Source of the DNA: Mycolicibacterium sp. TY81
GTDB lineage: Bacteria; Actinomycetota; Actinomycetes; Mycobacteriales; Mycobacteriaceae
Assembly: GCF_018326285.1 (NCBI RefSeq)
Contig: NZ_AP023362.1
Coordinates: 5,146,001-5,210,000, forward strand
Reading direction: 5' to 3'
Length of the DNA: 64,000 bases
How positions within the stretch are numbered: the stretch's first letter is position 1; every line of letters begins with the position of its first letter. Both the position numbers and the translations under genes were made by a program. The notes below the pieces were generated by a model. It worked only from the letters and a program-made list of their open reading frames with translations. It was not told the DNA's origin and did not search any database. Shown piece by piece: positions 44,151 to 53,278 of this stretch.

Positions 44151-45551
44151 ATGACCCTTGATTCCGCTGTATCTGTCGGCCACACAGCTGCTGACATCCC
44201 GGCGGTTGTCGCCGGACTCCGCAAGACCTACGCGACCGGGCGCACCCGTGACCTGCAGTGGCGCAAGCGCCAGCTACTTGCGCTGGCCCAGGCGATGGAG
44301 GAGAACGAGACGGCCATCGCCAAGGCGCTGGAGGCCGATCTCGGCCGCAAGCCATTCGAGGCCTGGCTCGCGGACAGCGTCGGCACCATCGCCGAGGCCA
44401 AGGACGCCGCCAAGAACTTGCACAAGTGGGCGAAACGTCGCTACCGCCTGCTGGAGCGCTCGCAGCTGCCCGGCCGCGGCTGGGTCGAGTACGAGCCCTA
44501 CGGCACGGTGCTGATCATCGGCGCCTGGAACTTCCCGTTCTACCTCACGCTGGGCCCGCTGGTCGGTGCCATCGCCGCGGGAAACACGGTGGTGCTCAAG
44601 CCATCTGAGTTCGCCCCGGCCTCGTCGCGGCTGATGGTGGAACTGGTCGAGAAGTACCTGGACACCTCGGCGATCGCGGTGGTCGAGGGCGACGGCATGG
44701 TCAGCCAGGAGCTGATCGCGCAGGGCCTGGACCGCATCATGTTCACCGGTGGCACCGAGATCGGCAAGAAGATCATGGCCGCCGCAGCCGAGCACCTGAC
44801 GCCGGTGACGCTGGAGCTCGGTGGCAAGAGCCCGGTGATCGTCGCGGCCGACGCCGACATCGACGTCGCCGCCAAGCGCATCGCCTTCGCCAAGGTGATC
44901 AACTCGGGCCAGATCTGCGTCGCGCCGGATTACGTGGTGGCCGAGAAGCCCATCCGTGACGAGTTGGTCGCCAAGATCCGGGACGCCGTCGTGGCGTTCA
45001 CCGCCGACGATGCCGACGGTCTGCCGATCGTCACAGAGCGGCAGTTCAACCGGCTCAGTAGCTACCTCGGCACGGGTGGCGAGGTCGTCACCGGTGGCGG
45101 CACGAACCCGGCCCGGCTCACCATCCAGCCGACCGTCGTGGTCGACCCGCCGCTCGACGCACCGGTCATGACCGAGGAGATCTTCGGGCCCATCCTGCCG
45201 GTGATCACCGTCGACTCGCTCGATGACGCCATCGCGTTCGTCAACGCCCGGCCCAAGCCGCTGGCGGCGTATCTGTTCACCAAGGCCAAGGCCGTCCGCG
45301 AGCGGTTCATCCGTGAGGTCCCGGCCGGCGGCATGCTGGTCAACCATCTGATCTTCCAGGTCTCGACGGCGCGCTTGCCGTTCGGCGGCGTCGGACCGTC
45401 CGGCATGGGCGCCTACCACGGTCGCTACGGCTTCCTGGAGTTCAGCCACGCGAAGTCGGTCATGACCAAGCCGACGCGGCCCGACCTGGGCAAGCTCATC
45501 TACCCGCCGTACACCGACAAGGCGTGGAAGATCGCGCGCAAGTTCTTCTAG
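44151..45551 (+). CDS. Aldehyde dehydrogenase (Rv0147-like)
   Basis: The 466-residue protein oxidises an aldehyde with NAD(P). Catalytic Glu222 is in TLELGGKSP and nucleophile Cys256 in NSGQICVAPDYV; FTGGTEIGKK is the cofactor-binding turn. The length and hydrophobic C-terminus (KLIYPPYTDKAWKIARKFF) resemble class-3 fatty-aldehyde dehydrogenases. It corresponds to Rv0147. A TetR-type operator lies in its promoter. Confidence 0.93.
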   Translation: MTLDSAVSVGHTAADIPAVVAGLRKTYATGRTRDLQWRKRQLLALAQAMEENETAIAKALEADLGRKPFEAWLADSVGTIAEAKDAAKNLHKWAKRRYRLLERSQLPGRGWVEYEPYGTVLIIGAWNFPFYLTLGPLVGAIAAGNTVVLKPSEFAPASSRLMVELVEKYLDTSAIAVVEGDGMVSQELIAQGLDRIMFTGGTEIGKKIMAAAAEHLTPVTLELGGKSPVIVAADADIDVAAKRIAFAKVINSGQICVAPDYVVAEKPIRDELVAKIRDAVVAFTADDADGLPIVTERQFNRLSSYLGTGGEVVTGGGTNPARLTIQPTVVVDPPLDAPVMTEEIFGPILPVITVDSLDDAIAFVNARPKPLAAYLFTKAKAVRERFIREVPAGGMLVNHLIFQVSTARLPFGGVGPSGMGAYHGRYGFLEFSHAKSVMTKPTRPDLGKLIYPPYTDKAWKIARKFF

Positions 45552-45665
45552 AGATCGCAGACCCGGCGGCACGGCGGTCAGCCGGTCGCCGTATACACAA
45601 GGGGTGGCCCCACCCGAAAATAGATGGGGCGGGCTGTCCAATTTCTGTTCCATGAGAGGAAACCC

Positions 45666-46529
45666 ATGCCCGGAGTGCAGGATCGCGTCATTGCCGTCAC
45701 CGGAGCCGGAGGCGGCCTGGGTCGTGAATACGCGCTGACGCTGGCCCGCGAAGGCGCTTGTGTCGTGGTCAACGACCTCGGCGGCGCCCGCGACGGCACC
45801 GGCGCCGGCCACAACATGGCCGACCAGGTCGTCGAGGAGATCAAGGCCGCCGGCGGCCGCGCCGTCGCCAACTACGACTCGGTGGCCGAGGCCGAGGGCG
45901 CCGAGAACATCGTCAAGACCGCGATCGAGGCGTTCGGCAAGATCGACGGTGTGGTGTCCAACGCGGGCATCCTGCGCGACGGCACCTTCCACAAGATGAC
46001 CGCCGAGCAGTGGGACATCGTGCTCAAGGTGCACCTCTACGGCGGCTACAACGTCATCCGTGCCGCCTGGCCGCACTTCCGCGAGAACGCCTACGGCCGC
46101 GTCGTGGTCGCCACCTCGACCAGTGGTCTGTTCGGCAACTTCGGTCAGGCCAACTACAGCGCCGCCAAGCTGGGCCTGGTCGGCCTGATCAACACGCTGG
46201 CCCAGGAAGGCGCCAAGTACAACATCAAGCTCAACGCCGTCGCGCCGATCGCCGCGACCCGCATGACCGAGGACATCGTGCCGCCGGAGGTCTTCGCCAA
46301 GCTGTCGCCGGAGTACGTGGCGCCGGTGGTGGCGCAGCTGTGCAGCGAGGAGCTGCCCGAGACGGGCTCGATCTTCATCGTCGGCGGCGGCAAGGTGCAG
46401 CGCACCGCGCTGTTCCAGAACGACGGTGTCACCTTCGACCACGTGCCCAGCGTTGACGAGGTGGCCGCCAAGTGGGGCGAGATCACCGACCTGTCGGCCG
46501 CCAAGGCTGCTTCGTTCGCGCTCGGCTGA
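45666..46529 (+). CDS. Short-chain dehydrogenase/reductase (Rv0148-like)
   Basis: The 287-residue protein has the nucleotide-binding TGAGGGLGREYAL, NDLGGARDGTG, VSNAGILRDGTF, and the catalytic YSAAK (Tyr164, Lys168) with Ser in ATSTSGLFGN. These features match the peroxisomal multifunctional enzyme type 2-like 3-hydroxyacyl-CoA dehydrogenases; Rv0148 in M. tuberculosis is 286 residues. ATG 45666 follows AGAGGAAA; a longer frame starting at 45624 is less likely. The quinone oxidoreductase begins 3 nt later, suggesting co-translation. Confidence 0.92.
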   Translation: MPGVQDRVIAVTGAGGGLGREYALTLAREGACVVVNDLGGARDGTGAGHNMADQVVEEIKAAGGRAVANYDSVAEAEGAENIVKTAIEAFGKIDGVVSNAGILRDGTFHKMTAEQWDIVLKVHLYGGYNVIRAAWPHFRENAYGRVVVATSTSGLFGNFGQANYSAAKLGLVGLINTLAQEGAKYNIKLNAVAPIAATRMTEDIVPPEVFAKLSPEYVAPVVAQLCSEELPETGSIFIVGGGKVQRTALFQNDGVTFDHVPSVDEVAAKWGEITDLSAAKAASFALG

Positions 46530-46532
46530 TAG

Positions 46533-47504
46533 GTGAAAGCGCTTGTCGCACAGTCGCTGACGGGTCCATCGGGCCTCGCCTACACCGATGTCGATGACGC
46601 CGCAGACCCCTCGGGCAATGCGGTCGTCATCGATGTCGGTGCGGCCGGCGTCTGCTTTCCCGACCTGCTGCTGATCCGCGGCGAGTACCAGCTCAAGCTC
46701 CCACCCGGGTTCACCCCCGGCATGGAGGTGGCAGGTACCGTCCGGTCGGCGCCGGAGAGTTCTGGTTTCGTTGCCGGCCAGCGGGTTTCGGCGTTCACCA
46801 TGATGGGCGGCTACGCCGAGCGCGCGCTGGCGCTGCCGGATTCGGTGATCCCGACGCCCGACGGCTTGGACGACGCCACGGCGGTCTGCCTGCTCGGCAA
46901 CTACTACACCATGTACTTCGCGCTCGCTCGCCGCGGCAAGCTGCTGGCGGGGGAGACGGTGCTGGTGCTGGGCTCGGCCGGTGGCGTCGGGGTCGCGGCC
47001 ATCCAGATCGCAAAGGCCATGGGCGCCAAGGTGATCGCCATGGTGCACCGGGTCGAGGCGCTGGACTTCGTGGCCTCTGTCGGTGCCGACGTGGTGCTGC
47101 CATTGGCCGACGGCTGGCGCGAAGCCGCGCTGGCGGCGACCGACGGTCGGGGAGTGGACCTGGTGGTCGACCCGGTCGGCGGTGAGGCGTTCGATGAAGC
47201 GATTCGGGTGCTGGCGCCCGAGGGTCGCCTGCTGGTGCTGGGTTTCGCTGCCGGACAGGGCATCCCGTCGGTGAAGGTGAACCGGCTGCTGCTGCGCAAC
47301 ATCAGCGTCGTGGGTGTCGGGTACGGCGAGTTCATCCGCCAGGTGCCCGGTTCGGCCGCCGAGGTCGGGGCGGGCCTGGCGAAGCTGGTCGAGGCCGGGT
47401 TGCGGCCGCCGGAGCCGATGCGCTTCGCGTTGTCCGACGGTGCCGCCGCCCTGCAGGCGTTGGCAGACGGCAAGATTCACGGCAAGGCTGTCCTGGAGCC
47501 GTAA
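46533..47504 (+). CDS. Zinc-free quinone oxidoreductase of the MDR family (Rv0149-like)
   Basis: The 323-residue protein belongs to the medium-chain dehydrogenase/reductase superfamily: GFTPGMEVAGTV, then the NADP-binding VLVLGSAGGVGVAAIQIAKAMG split as LGSAGGVGVA, and VVDPVGGEAFDEAIR. It lacks zinc-binding cysteines and so is of the quinone oxidoreductase type. The GTG at 46533 is 3 nt after the SDR stop. It ends directly against the next gene, whose GTG starts the following base. Confidence 0.92.
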   Translation: MKALVAQSLTGPSGLAYTDVDDAADPSGNAVVIDVGAAGVCFPDLLLIRGEYQLKLPPGFTPGMEVAGTVRSAPESSGFVAGQRVSAFTMMGGYAERALALPDSVIPTPDGLDDATAVCLLGNYYTMYFALARRGKLLAGETVLVLGSAGGVGVAAIQIAKAMGAKVIAMVHRVEALDFVASVGADVVLPLADGWREAALAATDGRGVDLVVDPVGGEAFDEAIRVLAPEGRLLVLGFAAGQGIPSVKVNRLLLRNISVVGVGYGEFIRQVPGSAAEVGAGLAKLVEAGLRPPEPMRFALSDGAAALQALADGKIHGKAVLEP

Positions 47505-47990
47505 GTGAACACCTTGGGAACAGTGCTGGTGGCGCTGGTCATCGCGATCGGCCTGGTCGGCATCGTGGTGCCGGTACTGCCCGGTGGATTGCTCGTGTTC
47601 CTGGCGATCGCGGTGTGGGCGGTGGCCGTCCACACCGCGACGTCATGGGTGGTGCTCGGTGTGGCGGCGGCGTTGTTCCTGGCCGGTGAGGTCATCAAAT
47701 ATCTCTGGCCGATGCGCCGGATGCGTCGCGCCGACGTGTCCACCCGCAGCCTTGTCGTCGGCGGAATCCTCGGCGTCATCGGGTTTTTCGTGATCCCGGT
47801 GCTGGGCCTGGCCCTGGGCTTCGTACTGGGCGTCTACCTGTCCGAGTACTCGGCGCTGCGGGACACCAGCCGGGCCTGGACGTCGACCAAGCACGCCATC
47901 AAAGGTGTCGCACTGGCCATGGGGGTGGAGTTGACGGCCGCGCTGCTGGCCGCGGCGGCGTGGGTGACGGGATTGGTGGTCGGTAGTTGA
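47505..47990 (+). CDS. DUF456-type membrane protein
   Basis: The 161-residue protein has four to five membrane helices and the glycine-zipper-like LGIVGIVVPVLPG start and FFVIPVLGLALGFVLGVYL repeat typical of DUF456 proteins, whose role is unknown. The GTG start at 47505 directly follows the quinone oxidoreductase stop, and the stop overlaps the YceI-like gene by 4 nt, so it is in the same operon. Confidence 0.82.
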   Translation: MNTLGTVLVALVIAIGLVGIVVPVLPGGLLVFLAIAVWAVAVHTATSWVVLGVAAALFLAGEVIKYLWPMRRMRRADVSTRSLVVGGILGVIGFFVIPVLGLALGFVLGVYLSEYSALRDTSRAWTSTKHAIKGVALAMGVELTAALLAAAAWVTGLVVGS

Positions 47991-48538
47991 GCGCAGAGAG
48001 ACGGACTTTCGACGCGTCGGCCGGTGAGCTGCTCCTGCACACCGGCGTCACCGGCAGTGCGGCGCGGATGGGACACCGGTTGACCATCGCGATGCGATCG
48101 TGGGCGGCGACCGTGGACGTGGACGGAGACGAACCCGTTGCGGTCGAGGTGACCGTCGACCTGGACTCGCTGGACGTGCTGACGGGCGAGGGCGGTATGA
48201 CGCCGCTGTCGGGTGCCGAGAAGACACTGGTTCGCAACAATGCGCTGAAGACGTTGCAGGCCAAGCGCTTTCCGCGGGCGACGTTCCGCTCGTCGTCGAT
48301 CGAGCGGGATGGCGACTCGTGGCGGCTTGTCGGGACCCTGGACCTCAGCGGTCAGAGCCGCGAGCAGAGCGTCGTCGTCCACGCGGTGGGGGACGACGCG
48401 GACCTGCGGATCACCGGTGAGGCGGTGGTACGGCACAGCGACCATCGCATCAAGCAGTTCTCGATGTTGATGGGCGCGATGAAAGTGGCCGACGAGGTCC
48501 GAGTGACACTCACCGCGCAACAGGCGAACCCGACCTAG
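47987..48538 (+). CDS. YceI-family lipocalin-like protein
   Basis: The 183-residue protein matches YceI: RTFDASAGELLLHTGVTG, GHRLTIAMRSW, VTVDLDSLDVLTGEG, FPRATFRSSSI and VVRHSDHRIKQFSMLMGAMKV. YceI proteins form a beta barrel that binds isoprenoid-like lipids. No signal peptide is visible, so it is probably cytosolic. A TTG start at 47987 overlapping the previous stop (TTGA) is the best fit. Its stop shares bases with the convergent ptbB stop (CTAG at 48535-48538). Confidence 0.85.
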   Translation: MSAERRTFDASAGELLLHTGVTGSAARMGHRLTIAMRSWAATVDVDGDEPVAVEVTVDLDSLDVLTGEGGMTPLSGAEKTLVRNNALKTLQAKRFPRATFRSSSIERDGDSWRLVGTLDLSGQSREQSVVVHAVGDDADLRITGEAVVRHSDHRIKQFSMLMGAMKVADEVRVTLTAQQANPT

Positions 48539-49344
48539 CCCCTCAGCACCGTCCGCAACCGCCTCACCTGCTCATCGGTAACACCAATGGCGGCAAGGTA
48601 ATTCGATAGCGAACCATACTCGGCTTCGACGACGGCCAGGGCCGCGTCCAGGTACTCCTCGCGGACGCCGAGCACCTCTTCGGTGAGCCGGGCTTCGGCG
48701 AACGTCACGACCTCGGCAGTCTCACCGGCCCGGGTCCGGATGGTCTCGAGGATGCCTTCGCGCAGCTGCGGTACGGCGTCGTTGCTCCGCAGGAAGTCGG
48801 TGAGGATCGCGTCACGCTCGATGCCGACGGCCCCCAGCACCGTCGCCACCGTGAAGCCGGTGCGATCCTTGCCGGCGAAGCAGTGCGCGATCACCGGCCG
48901 CGAGTCGGCGAGCATCGAAATGACCTGGCGTATCGCAAGATGCGCGCCGGGCAGGGTGGGGAAGCGGCGGTACTCCTCGACCATGAAGCGACCGGCGGCG
49001 ACGGCGACGTCCTCGTCATCGGGCTTCGCGGTCATCATCTTCTCGAAGGCGTTCTCGTGCGGTGCCTCGGCGGTATCGGTGCCTGCCGCGGCCAGCTCGT
49101 GGAACGGCAGCAGGTGGATCGCGACGCCGTCGGGCACCTGGCCTGGGCCGCGGCGCTCGACCTCACGCAGCGACCGGAGGTCGGCTACGTCGGTGATGCC
49201 GTAGTGCTGCAACGCTTTACGGCCGTCTTCGACGAGCCCGCTGAGCTCGCTGGAGCGGAACAGCCGGCCGGGGGCGATGCCCGTCTCTTCGGCGACGTCG
49301 CGGAAGTTCCAGGCGCCGGCGAGTTCCAGACCAGTGGACCGCAT
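48535..49344 (-). CDS. ptbB: PtbB-like (PtpB) secreted-type protein tyrosine phosphatase
   Basis: The 269-residue protein (276 in M. tuberculosis Rv0153c) has the PTP loop HCFAGKDRTG with nucleophile Cys155, Asp160 and Arg161, and the family opening AGAWNFRDVAEETG. M. tuberculosis PtpB dephosphorylates tyrosine and also phosphoinositides and is a virulence factor; in a rapid grower the role is unclear. The ATG at 49344 overlaps the last base of the fadE2 stop (TGATG), so the two are coupled. A longer frame through fadE2 is an antisense-phase artefact. Confidence 0.93.
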   Translation of the reverse strand: MRSTGLELAGAWNFRDVAEETGIAPGRLFRSSELSGLVEDGRKALQHYGITDVADLRSLREVERRGPGQVPDGVAIHLLPFHELAAAGTDTAEAPHENAFEKMMTAKPDDEDVAVAAGRFMVEEYRRFPTLPGAHLAIRQVISMLADSRPVIAHCFAGKDRTGFTVATVLGAVGIERDAILTDFLRSNDAVPQLREGILETIRTRAGETAEVVTFAEARLTEEVLGVREEYLDAALAVVEAEYGSLSNYLAAIGVTDEQVRRLRTVLRG

Positions 49345-50573
49345 CACTGCCCCAACGCCGCGGCCGCCAGTGCCGATTTCTCGCGACCGAGTTCGGCCCG
49401 CGCGATGGTGCGCATGTGCACCTCGTCGGGCCCGTCGAACAGGCGCATGGCGCGGTGCCAGGCATAGAGCCGGGCCAGCGGTACGTCGTCGCAGATACCG
49501 GCGGCGCCGTGCACCTGGATGGCGCGGTCGATCACGTCGCACGCGACCTGCGGGGCCACCGACTTGATCTGCGACACCAGCACATGGGCGGCCTTGTTGC
49601 CCTGCTGGTCGATGGTCCAGGCGGCCTTCTCGCACAGCAGCCGGGCCTGGTCGATCTCGTTGCGGGACTTGGCAATCGACTCGCGCACCACGCCCTGCTC
49701 GGCCAGCGGCTTGCCGAACGCCACGCGCGTGGACACCCGCTCGATCATCAGGGCCAGCGCGCGCTCGGCGGCACCGAGTGCACGCATGCAGTGATGGATG
49801 CGACCCGGCCCCAGCCGCGCCTGCGCGATGGCGAAACCGGAACCCTCTTCGTGCAGCAGGTTCTCGGCCGGCACGCGGACGTTGTCGAAGACGATCTCGC
49901 AATGCCCGTGTTGGTCCTGCCACCCGAACACCGGCAGCGAGCGCTGGATGTCCACGCCGGGGGTGTCGGCCGGGACCAGGATCATCGACTGCTGTTGGTG
50001 CGAGGCCGCGTCAGGGTTGGTGCGGCCCATGACGATCAGGATCTTGCAGCGCGGGTCCGCGGCCCCGGTGATCCACCACTTGCGGCCGTTGATGACGTAG
50101 TCGCCACCGTCGCGCAGCATCGTCGTCTCGATGTTGCGGGCATCGGACGACGCCACCGCGGGCTCGGTCATGGCGAAGGCACTGCGGATTTCACCACCCA
50201 GCAGCGGATCGAGCCACTGCTTGCGCTGCTGCTCGTTTGCGAACAGGTGCAGGGTCTCCATGTTGCCGGTGTCGGGGGCGGCGCAGTTGATGGCCTCGGG
50301 CGCGATCTCCATGCTCCAGCCGGAAATCTCGGCCAGCGGCGCGTACTCCAGGTTGGTCAGCCCCGACTCCGACGGCAGGAACAGATTCCACAGGCCGCGC
50401 TTGCGGGCCTCGATCTTGAGTTCCTCGACCACCGGCGGCACCGTGTGGTCCTTCGGGCCCTTCTCCTCGCGGTAGGCGTGGTAGGAGGCCTCGGCCGGCA
50501 GCACGCGCTCGGTCATGAACTCGGTGAGCCTGTGCTGGTAATCCTGCGCTTTTGCCGACAACGCGAAGTCCAT
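49344..50573 (-). CDS. fadE2: Acyl-CoA dehydrogenase FadE2-like
   Basis: The 409-residue flavoprotein (403 in M. tuberculosis Rv0154c) has the acyl-CoA dehydrogenase signatures SAFAMTEPAVASSDA, GRKWWITGAADPRC, the FAD-binding RVAFGKPLAEQGVV and the C-terminal QVHGAAGICDDVPLARLY region. The start MDFALSAKA (ATG 50573) was preferred to a further 16-codon extension. It lies directly upstream of ptbB in the same operon, an arrangement conserved with M. tuberculosis. Confidence 0.93.
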   Translation of the reverse strand: MDFALSAKAQDYQHRLTEFMTERVLPAEASYHAYREEKGPKDHTVPPVVEELKIEARKRGLWNLFLPSESGLTNLEYAPLAEISGWSMEIAPEAINCAAPDTGNMETLHLFANEQQRKQWLDPLLGGEIRSAFAMTEPAVASSDARNIETTMLRDGGDYVINGRKWWITGAADPRCKILIVMGRTNPDAASHQQQSMILVPADTPGVDIQRSLPVFGWQDQHGHCEIVFDNVRVPAENLLHEEGSGFAIAQARLGPGRIHHCMRALGAAERALALMIERVSTRVAFGKPLAEQGVVRESIAKSRNEIDQARLLCEKAAWTIDQQGNKAAHVLVSQIKSVAPQVACDVIDRAIQVHGAAGICDDVPLARLYAWHRAMRLFDGPDEVHMRTIARAELGREKSALAAAALGQ

Positions 50574-50596
50574 GACCGCCACGATAAGCCACTTGG

Positions 50597-51349
50597 TTAG
50601 ACATGTGGAAGCGCGGCCCACTCCTCGGGAACAACGCGGACGTCACTGAGGTCGATGGCCACCATGAGCTCGTCGGCCAGCGGTCGGCCGGCGGCGTCGC
50701 ACCGGTAGGCGCGGCGCCGTGTCGGCACCATGATGCCGTCGGCTTCGACGATCTCACTGACATAATGGTGGGCGGCGAACCCGCCGGCGATCTCGACGCG
50801 GTAGTCATGGCGCCGGATGAGGAAATCGCTGCCGAAGAAGAAGTCCTCCTCCCGGCTGTGACTGGCGAAGCCATCGGGATAGCGCACCCGCAGGCCGCGC
50901 CACCGCTCGCCGTGATCGAGGACGGGTTCGATTTCGGTGACGTCCATGCCCGGCAGTGCCATGAAGAACGGCGTGGTCAGGTACATCCACAACGCGTAGC
51001 CGTTGAAGTAGGCCCGCTGTAACGGATTCCACGGTGTGCTCAGCTCGTGGTCGGCGAAAGTTGTTCGCGGATCCGTCTGCACGGCCACCACCCGGCCGTC
51101 GAGCTTCTCGATGGCGACGCGAGCCGGGGTGAAGTCGGTGCGCTGATCCGGTGCGCCGAACGGCCGCACCGACGCCCACTGGCGTTGCGTCGCAACGGAC
51201 ATCCGTCGTGGCGCCGGGTCCTGCGGCAGTCCCTTGATGCCGAACAGTTTGCCACCGGTGACGATGGTCGCCTCCACAGAGCTCAGACTGCGCCACCGGT
51301 CCAGCCCGCCGTGCGCTTCCAACACCGAGCTCAGCAGATCTGTTGTCAT
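50597..51349 (-). CDS. Conserved hypothetical protein
   Basis: The family is not recognised with certainty. The 250-residue protein begins MTTDLLSSVLEAHGGLDRWRSL, which resembles the opening of LolA/outer-membrane-lipoprotein-sorting-like beta proteins, and contains FFMALPGMDVTEIEP, VRYPDGFASHSREEDFFFG and TRRRAYRCDAAGRPL. It has no signal peptide. ATG 51349 was chosen over an earlier ATG because it opens the conserved segment. It lies 23 nt upstream of fadE2 on the same strand, so it may be the first gene of that operon. Confidence 0.7.
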   Translation of the reverse strand: MTTDLLSSVLEAHGGLDRWRSLSSVEATIVTGGKLFGIKGLPQDPAPRRMSVATQRQWASVRPFGAPDQRTDFTPARVAIEKLDGRVVAVQTDPRTTFADHELSTPWNPLQRAYFNGYALWMYLTTPFFMALPGMDVTEIEPVLDHGERWRGLRVRYPDGFASHSREEDFFFGSDFLIRRHDYRVEIAGGFAAHHYVSEIVEADGIMVPTRRRAYRCDAAGRPLADELMVAIDLSDVRVVPEEWAALPHV

Positions 51350-51570
51350 CTGAGGCCTTTCGCCGCCGTTGCCTCCTATGCAACACAACCCGTCGCGGCG
51401 TGGCGTCCGCCGAAGGTGGCCCTGTCACTACCAGGAGTCGCGGGGACGGACTGGCGGGCCGTGGGCCGGAATGGTGTCCGGGGTATCCGGCGCTGTGTGA
51501 GGCGAAATCTCCCCACCACGGAGCCCGCCGTGCCGCCGAGTGGCAACTGAATTCGATCAGAGGAAAACGA

Positions 51571-52590
51571 ATGTCTACGTATCGCGCCTTTCAGGTGACT
51601 GGCCAGGCCCATTTCGAGCTGGTGGAGCGGCCCTTGCTCGAGCCACCTCCGGGTCAGGTGCGCTTCCGCGTACAGAGCTGCGGGGTGTGCCACAGCGACG
51701 TCCTCGCCGTCGAGGGCCAGCGGCCCGACCCGCACCTGCCTGTGATACCCGGTCATGAAGCCGTGGGCGTCATCGACGCCATCGGCGCCGACGTCACCGG
51801 TTGGCACGTCGGTGACCGCGTCGGCGTCGGCTTCCTCGGTGGCCACTGCGGCGTCTGTTCATCCTGCCGCCGTGGTGATTTCGTCAACTGCAACGATCAG
51901 CCCTGGTTCGGCACCAACACCGACGGTGGCTATGCCGAGGTGGCGTATGCCCGGGCCAGCGGACTGGTCCGCATCCCCGAGGGAATCGACTCCGTGGCCG
52001 CCTCGCCGCTGCTGTGCGCCGGCATCACGACCTACAACGCTGTGCAGCTGGTCCATGCGGCGCCGGATTCGCTTGTGGCCGTGCAGGGTATCGGCGGTCT
52101 GGGACATCTGGGCGTGCAGTACGCCCGCAAGCTCGGCTACCGGGTTGCGGCCATCGCCCGGGGCACCGACAAGGCCGCGCTGGCCGCCGAGCTCGGCGCC
52201 GACCACTACATCGACAGTGCGGCAACCGATCCCGCTGAGGCGTTGCAGGAACTCGGCGGCGCTGAAGCCGTCGTGGCCACGGCGTCGAGCGGCTCGTCGA
52301 TGGCGCCGCTGCTGGCCGGACTGAAGCCGCGCGGCCAGCTGATCGTCGTGGGTGTCGCCGGAGACCCGATTCCGGTGAACACCGTGGATTTGGTCACCGC
52401 CAGCCGATCGATCGTCGGCAGCCTCACCGGCACCCCCGTCGAAAACGAGGACGGCATGAACTTCAGTGCCGCGCACGGGGTTGCCGCGATGACCGAGGTC
52501 CTGCCGTTCGACGAAGCACCGAAGGCCTACGCGCGCATGATGTCCGGGGACGCGCGTTTCCGCGTTGTGCTCGATATGCAGGACCGGTAG
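51571..52590 (+). CDS. Zinc-dependent alcohol dehydrogenase
   Basis: The 339-residue protein has the catalytic zinc motifs CGVCHSD (Cys37, with His62-Glu63 in GHEAVGVI), the four structural-zinc cysteines at 93, 96, 99 and 107 (HCGVCSSCRRGDFVNC) and the NAD-binding QGIGGLGHLGVQYARKLG split as GIGGLGHLG. The pattern matches AdhA/AdhT-type ethanol dehydrogenases. ATG 51571 follows CAGAGGAAAAC; a longer frame begins in the upstream intergenic region but is not needed. It is divergent from the hypothetical gene at 50597-51349. Confidence 0.93.
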   Translation: MSTYRAFQVTGQAHFELVERPLLEPPPGQVRFRVQSCGVCHSDVLAVEGQRPDPHLPVIPGHEAVGVIDAIGADVTGWHVGDRVGVGFLGGHCGVCSSCRRGDFVNCNDQPWFGTNTDGGYAEVAYARASGLVRIPEGIDSVAASPLLCAGITTYNAVQLVHAAPDSLVAVQGIGGLGHLGVQYARKLGYRVAAIARGTDKAALAAELGADHYIDSAATDPAEALQELGGAEAVVATASSGSSMAPLLAGLKPRGQLIVVGVAGDPIPVNTVDLVTASRSIVGSLTGTPVENEDGMNFSAAHGVAAMTEVLPFDEAPKAYARMMSGDARFRVVLDMQDR

Positions 52591-52601
52591 CGCCTGCGTG
52601 C

Positions 52602-53216
52602 TCAGGCAGCTGTCGCGCGGTCGAGGTACGGCGTGATATTGCGCAGTGCACGGGCGACGTAGTCGTCCTTCTCGCCAACGGGTGCCACGTAGCGCAGGGC
52701 TTCGACAGCGGCGTCGACGCCCTCGCTACGGGCGATGAGCCACCCCGCCAGATACGCGGACGACAGGCAGCCGCCGGCCGTCGCGACGTTGCCCTTGGCG
52801 AACAGCGGTTGGTCAAGAACGTCCACTCCGGCGGCCTGCACCCAGGGCTTGGTCGTCGAGTCGGTGCACGCCGGAACTCCGTCCAAGAGGCCGAGTTTGG
52901 CGAGGACCAACGTGCCCGAGCACTGTGCAGCCAACAGTTGCCGGGACGGGTCCAGTTTCAGGCGCGCCATCAAACACTGGTCGGCGACCACCTCGCGAGT
53001 CCGAATGCCACTGCCGACGATGACCGCATCGGCGGTGCACGCCTGTTCCAGATCGATGTGGGATTCGATGACGACGCCGTTCATCGAACCGACTCGAGGG
53101 CTTGGGCTGGCGATGGACACGCGCCAGTCCGCCTTGCGGACTCGGTTGAGAACGCCCAGTGCGATCAGCGAATCGAGTTCGTTGTAGCCGTCGAAGGTGA
53201 GGATGGCGATGTGCAT
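52602..53216 (-). CDS. DJ-1/PfpI-family protein
   Basis: The 204-residue protein has the PfpI/DJ-1 fold: ILTFDGYNELDSLIALGVL, DAVIVGSG, and the nucleophile-elbow Cys99 in AAQCSGTLVLAKLGLL, plus ATAGGCLSSAYLAGWL. Such proteins include cyclohexyl-isocyanide hydratases, chaperones and amidase-like domains of regulators. It is divergent from the MocR regulator 62 nt away, so it is likely its target. Confidence 0.88.
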   Translation of the reverse strand: MHIAILTFDGYNELDSLIALGVLNRVRKADWRVSIASPSPRVGSMNGVVIESHIDLEQACTADAVIVGSGIRTREVVADQCLMARLKLDPSRQLLAAQCSGTLVLAKLGLLDGVPACTDSTTKPWVQAAGVDVLDQPLFAKGNVATAGGCLSSAYLAGWLIARSEGVDAAVEALRYVAPVGEKDDYVARALRNITPYLDRATAA

Positions 53217-53255
53217 GATCCGAGCCTAGGGTCGCCAATTCAATACGATCAACAA

Positions 53256-53272
53256 ATTGTCATGCATACAAT
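53256..53272 (+). promoter_or_regulatory. Candidate operator between the DJ-1 gene and the MocR regulator
   Basis: ATTGTCATGCATACAAT (53256-53272) is an imperfect palindrome centred on ATGCAT with ATTGT/ACAAT arms, only 6 nt before the MocR start at 53279 and in the middle of the 62-nt divergent gap. A related CAATACGAT lies at 53241-53249. It suggests autoregulation and control of the DJ-1 gene by MocR. Confidence 0.5.
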
Positions 53273-53278
53273 GCGGGC

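Noticed and set aside
45595..45625. GGGTGG/CCACCC dyad after the aldehyde dehydrogenase gene as a terminator
   Set aside because: The stem is only six pairs with a 2-nt centre and the following SDR gene is probably co-regulated, so termination is not supported.
44274..47633. A 1119-codon open frame on the minus strand across the aldehyde dehydrogenase, SDR and quinone oxidoreductase genes
   Set aside because: It is antisense to three clear enzymes and is rich in His, Asp, Gly and Arg as expected of the complement of high-GC3 codons; it has no recognisable domain.
48535..49923. A longer start for ptbB inside fadE2
   Set aside because: The added residues are an out-of-phase reading of fadE2; the TGATG coupling at 49342-49346 gives the natural start and a length close to M. 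tuberculosis PtpB.
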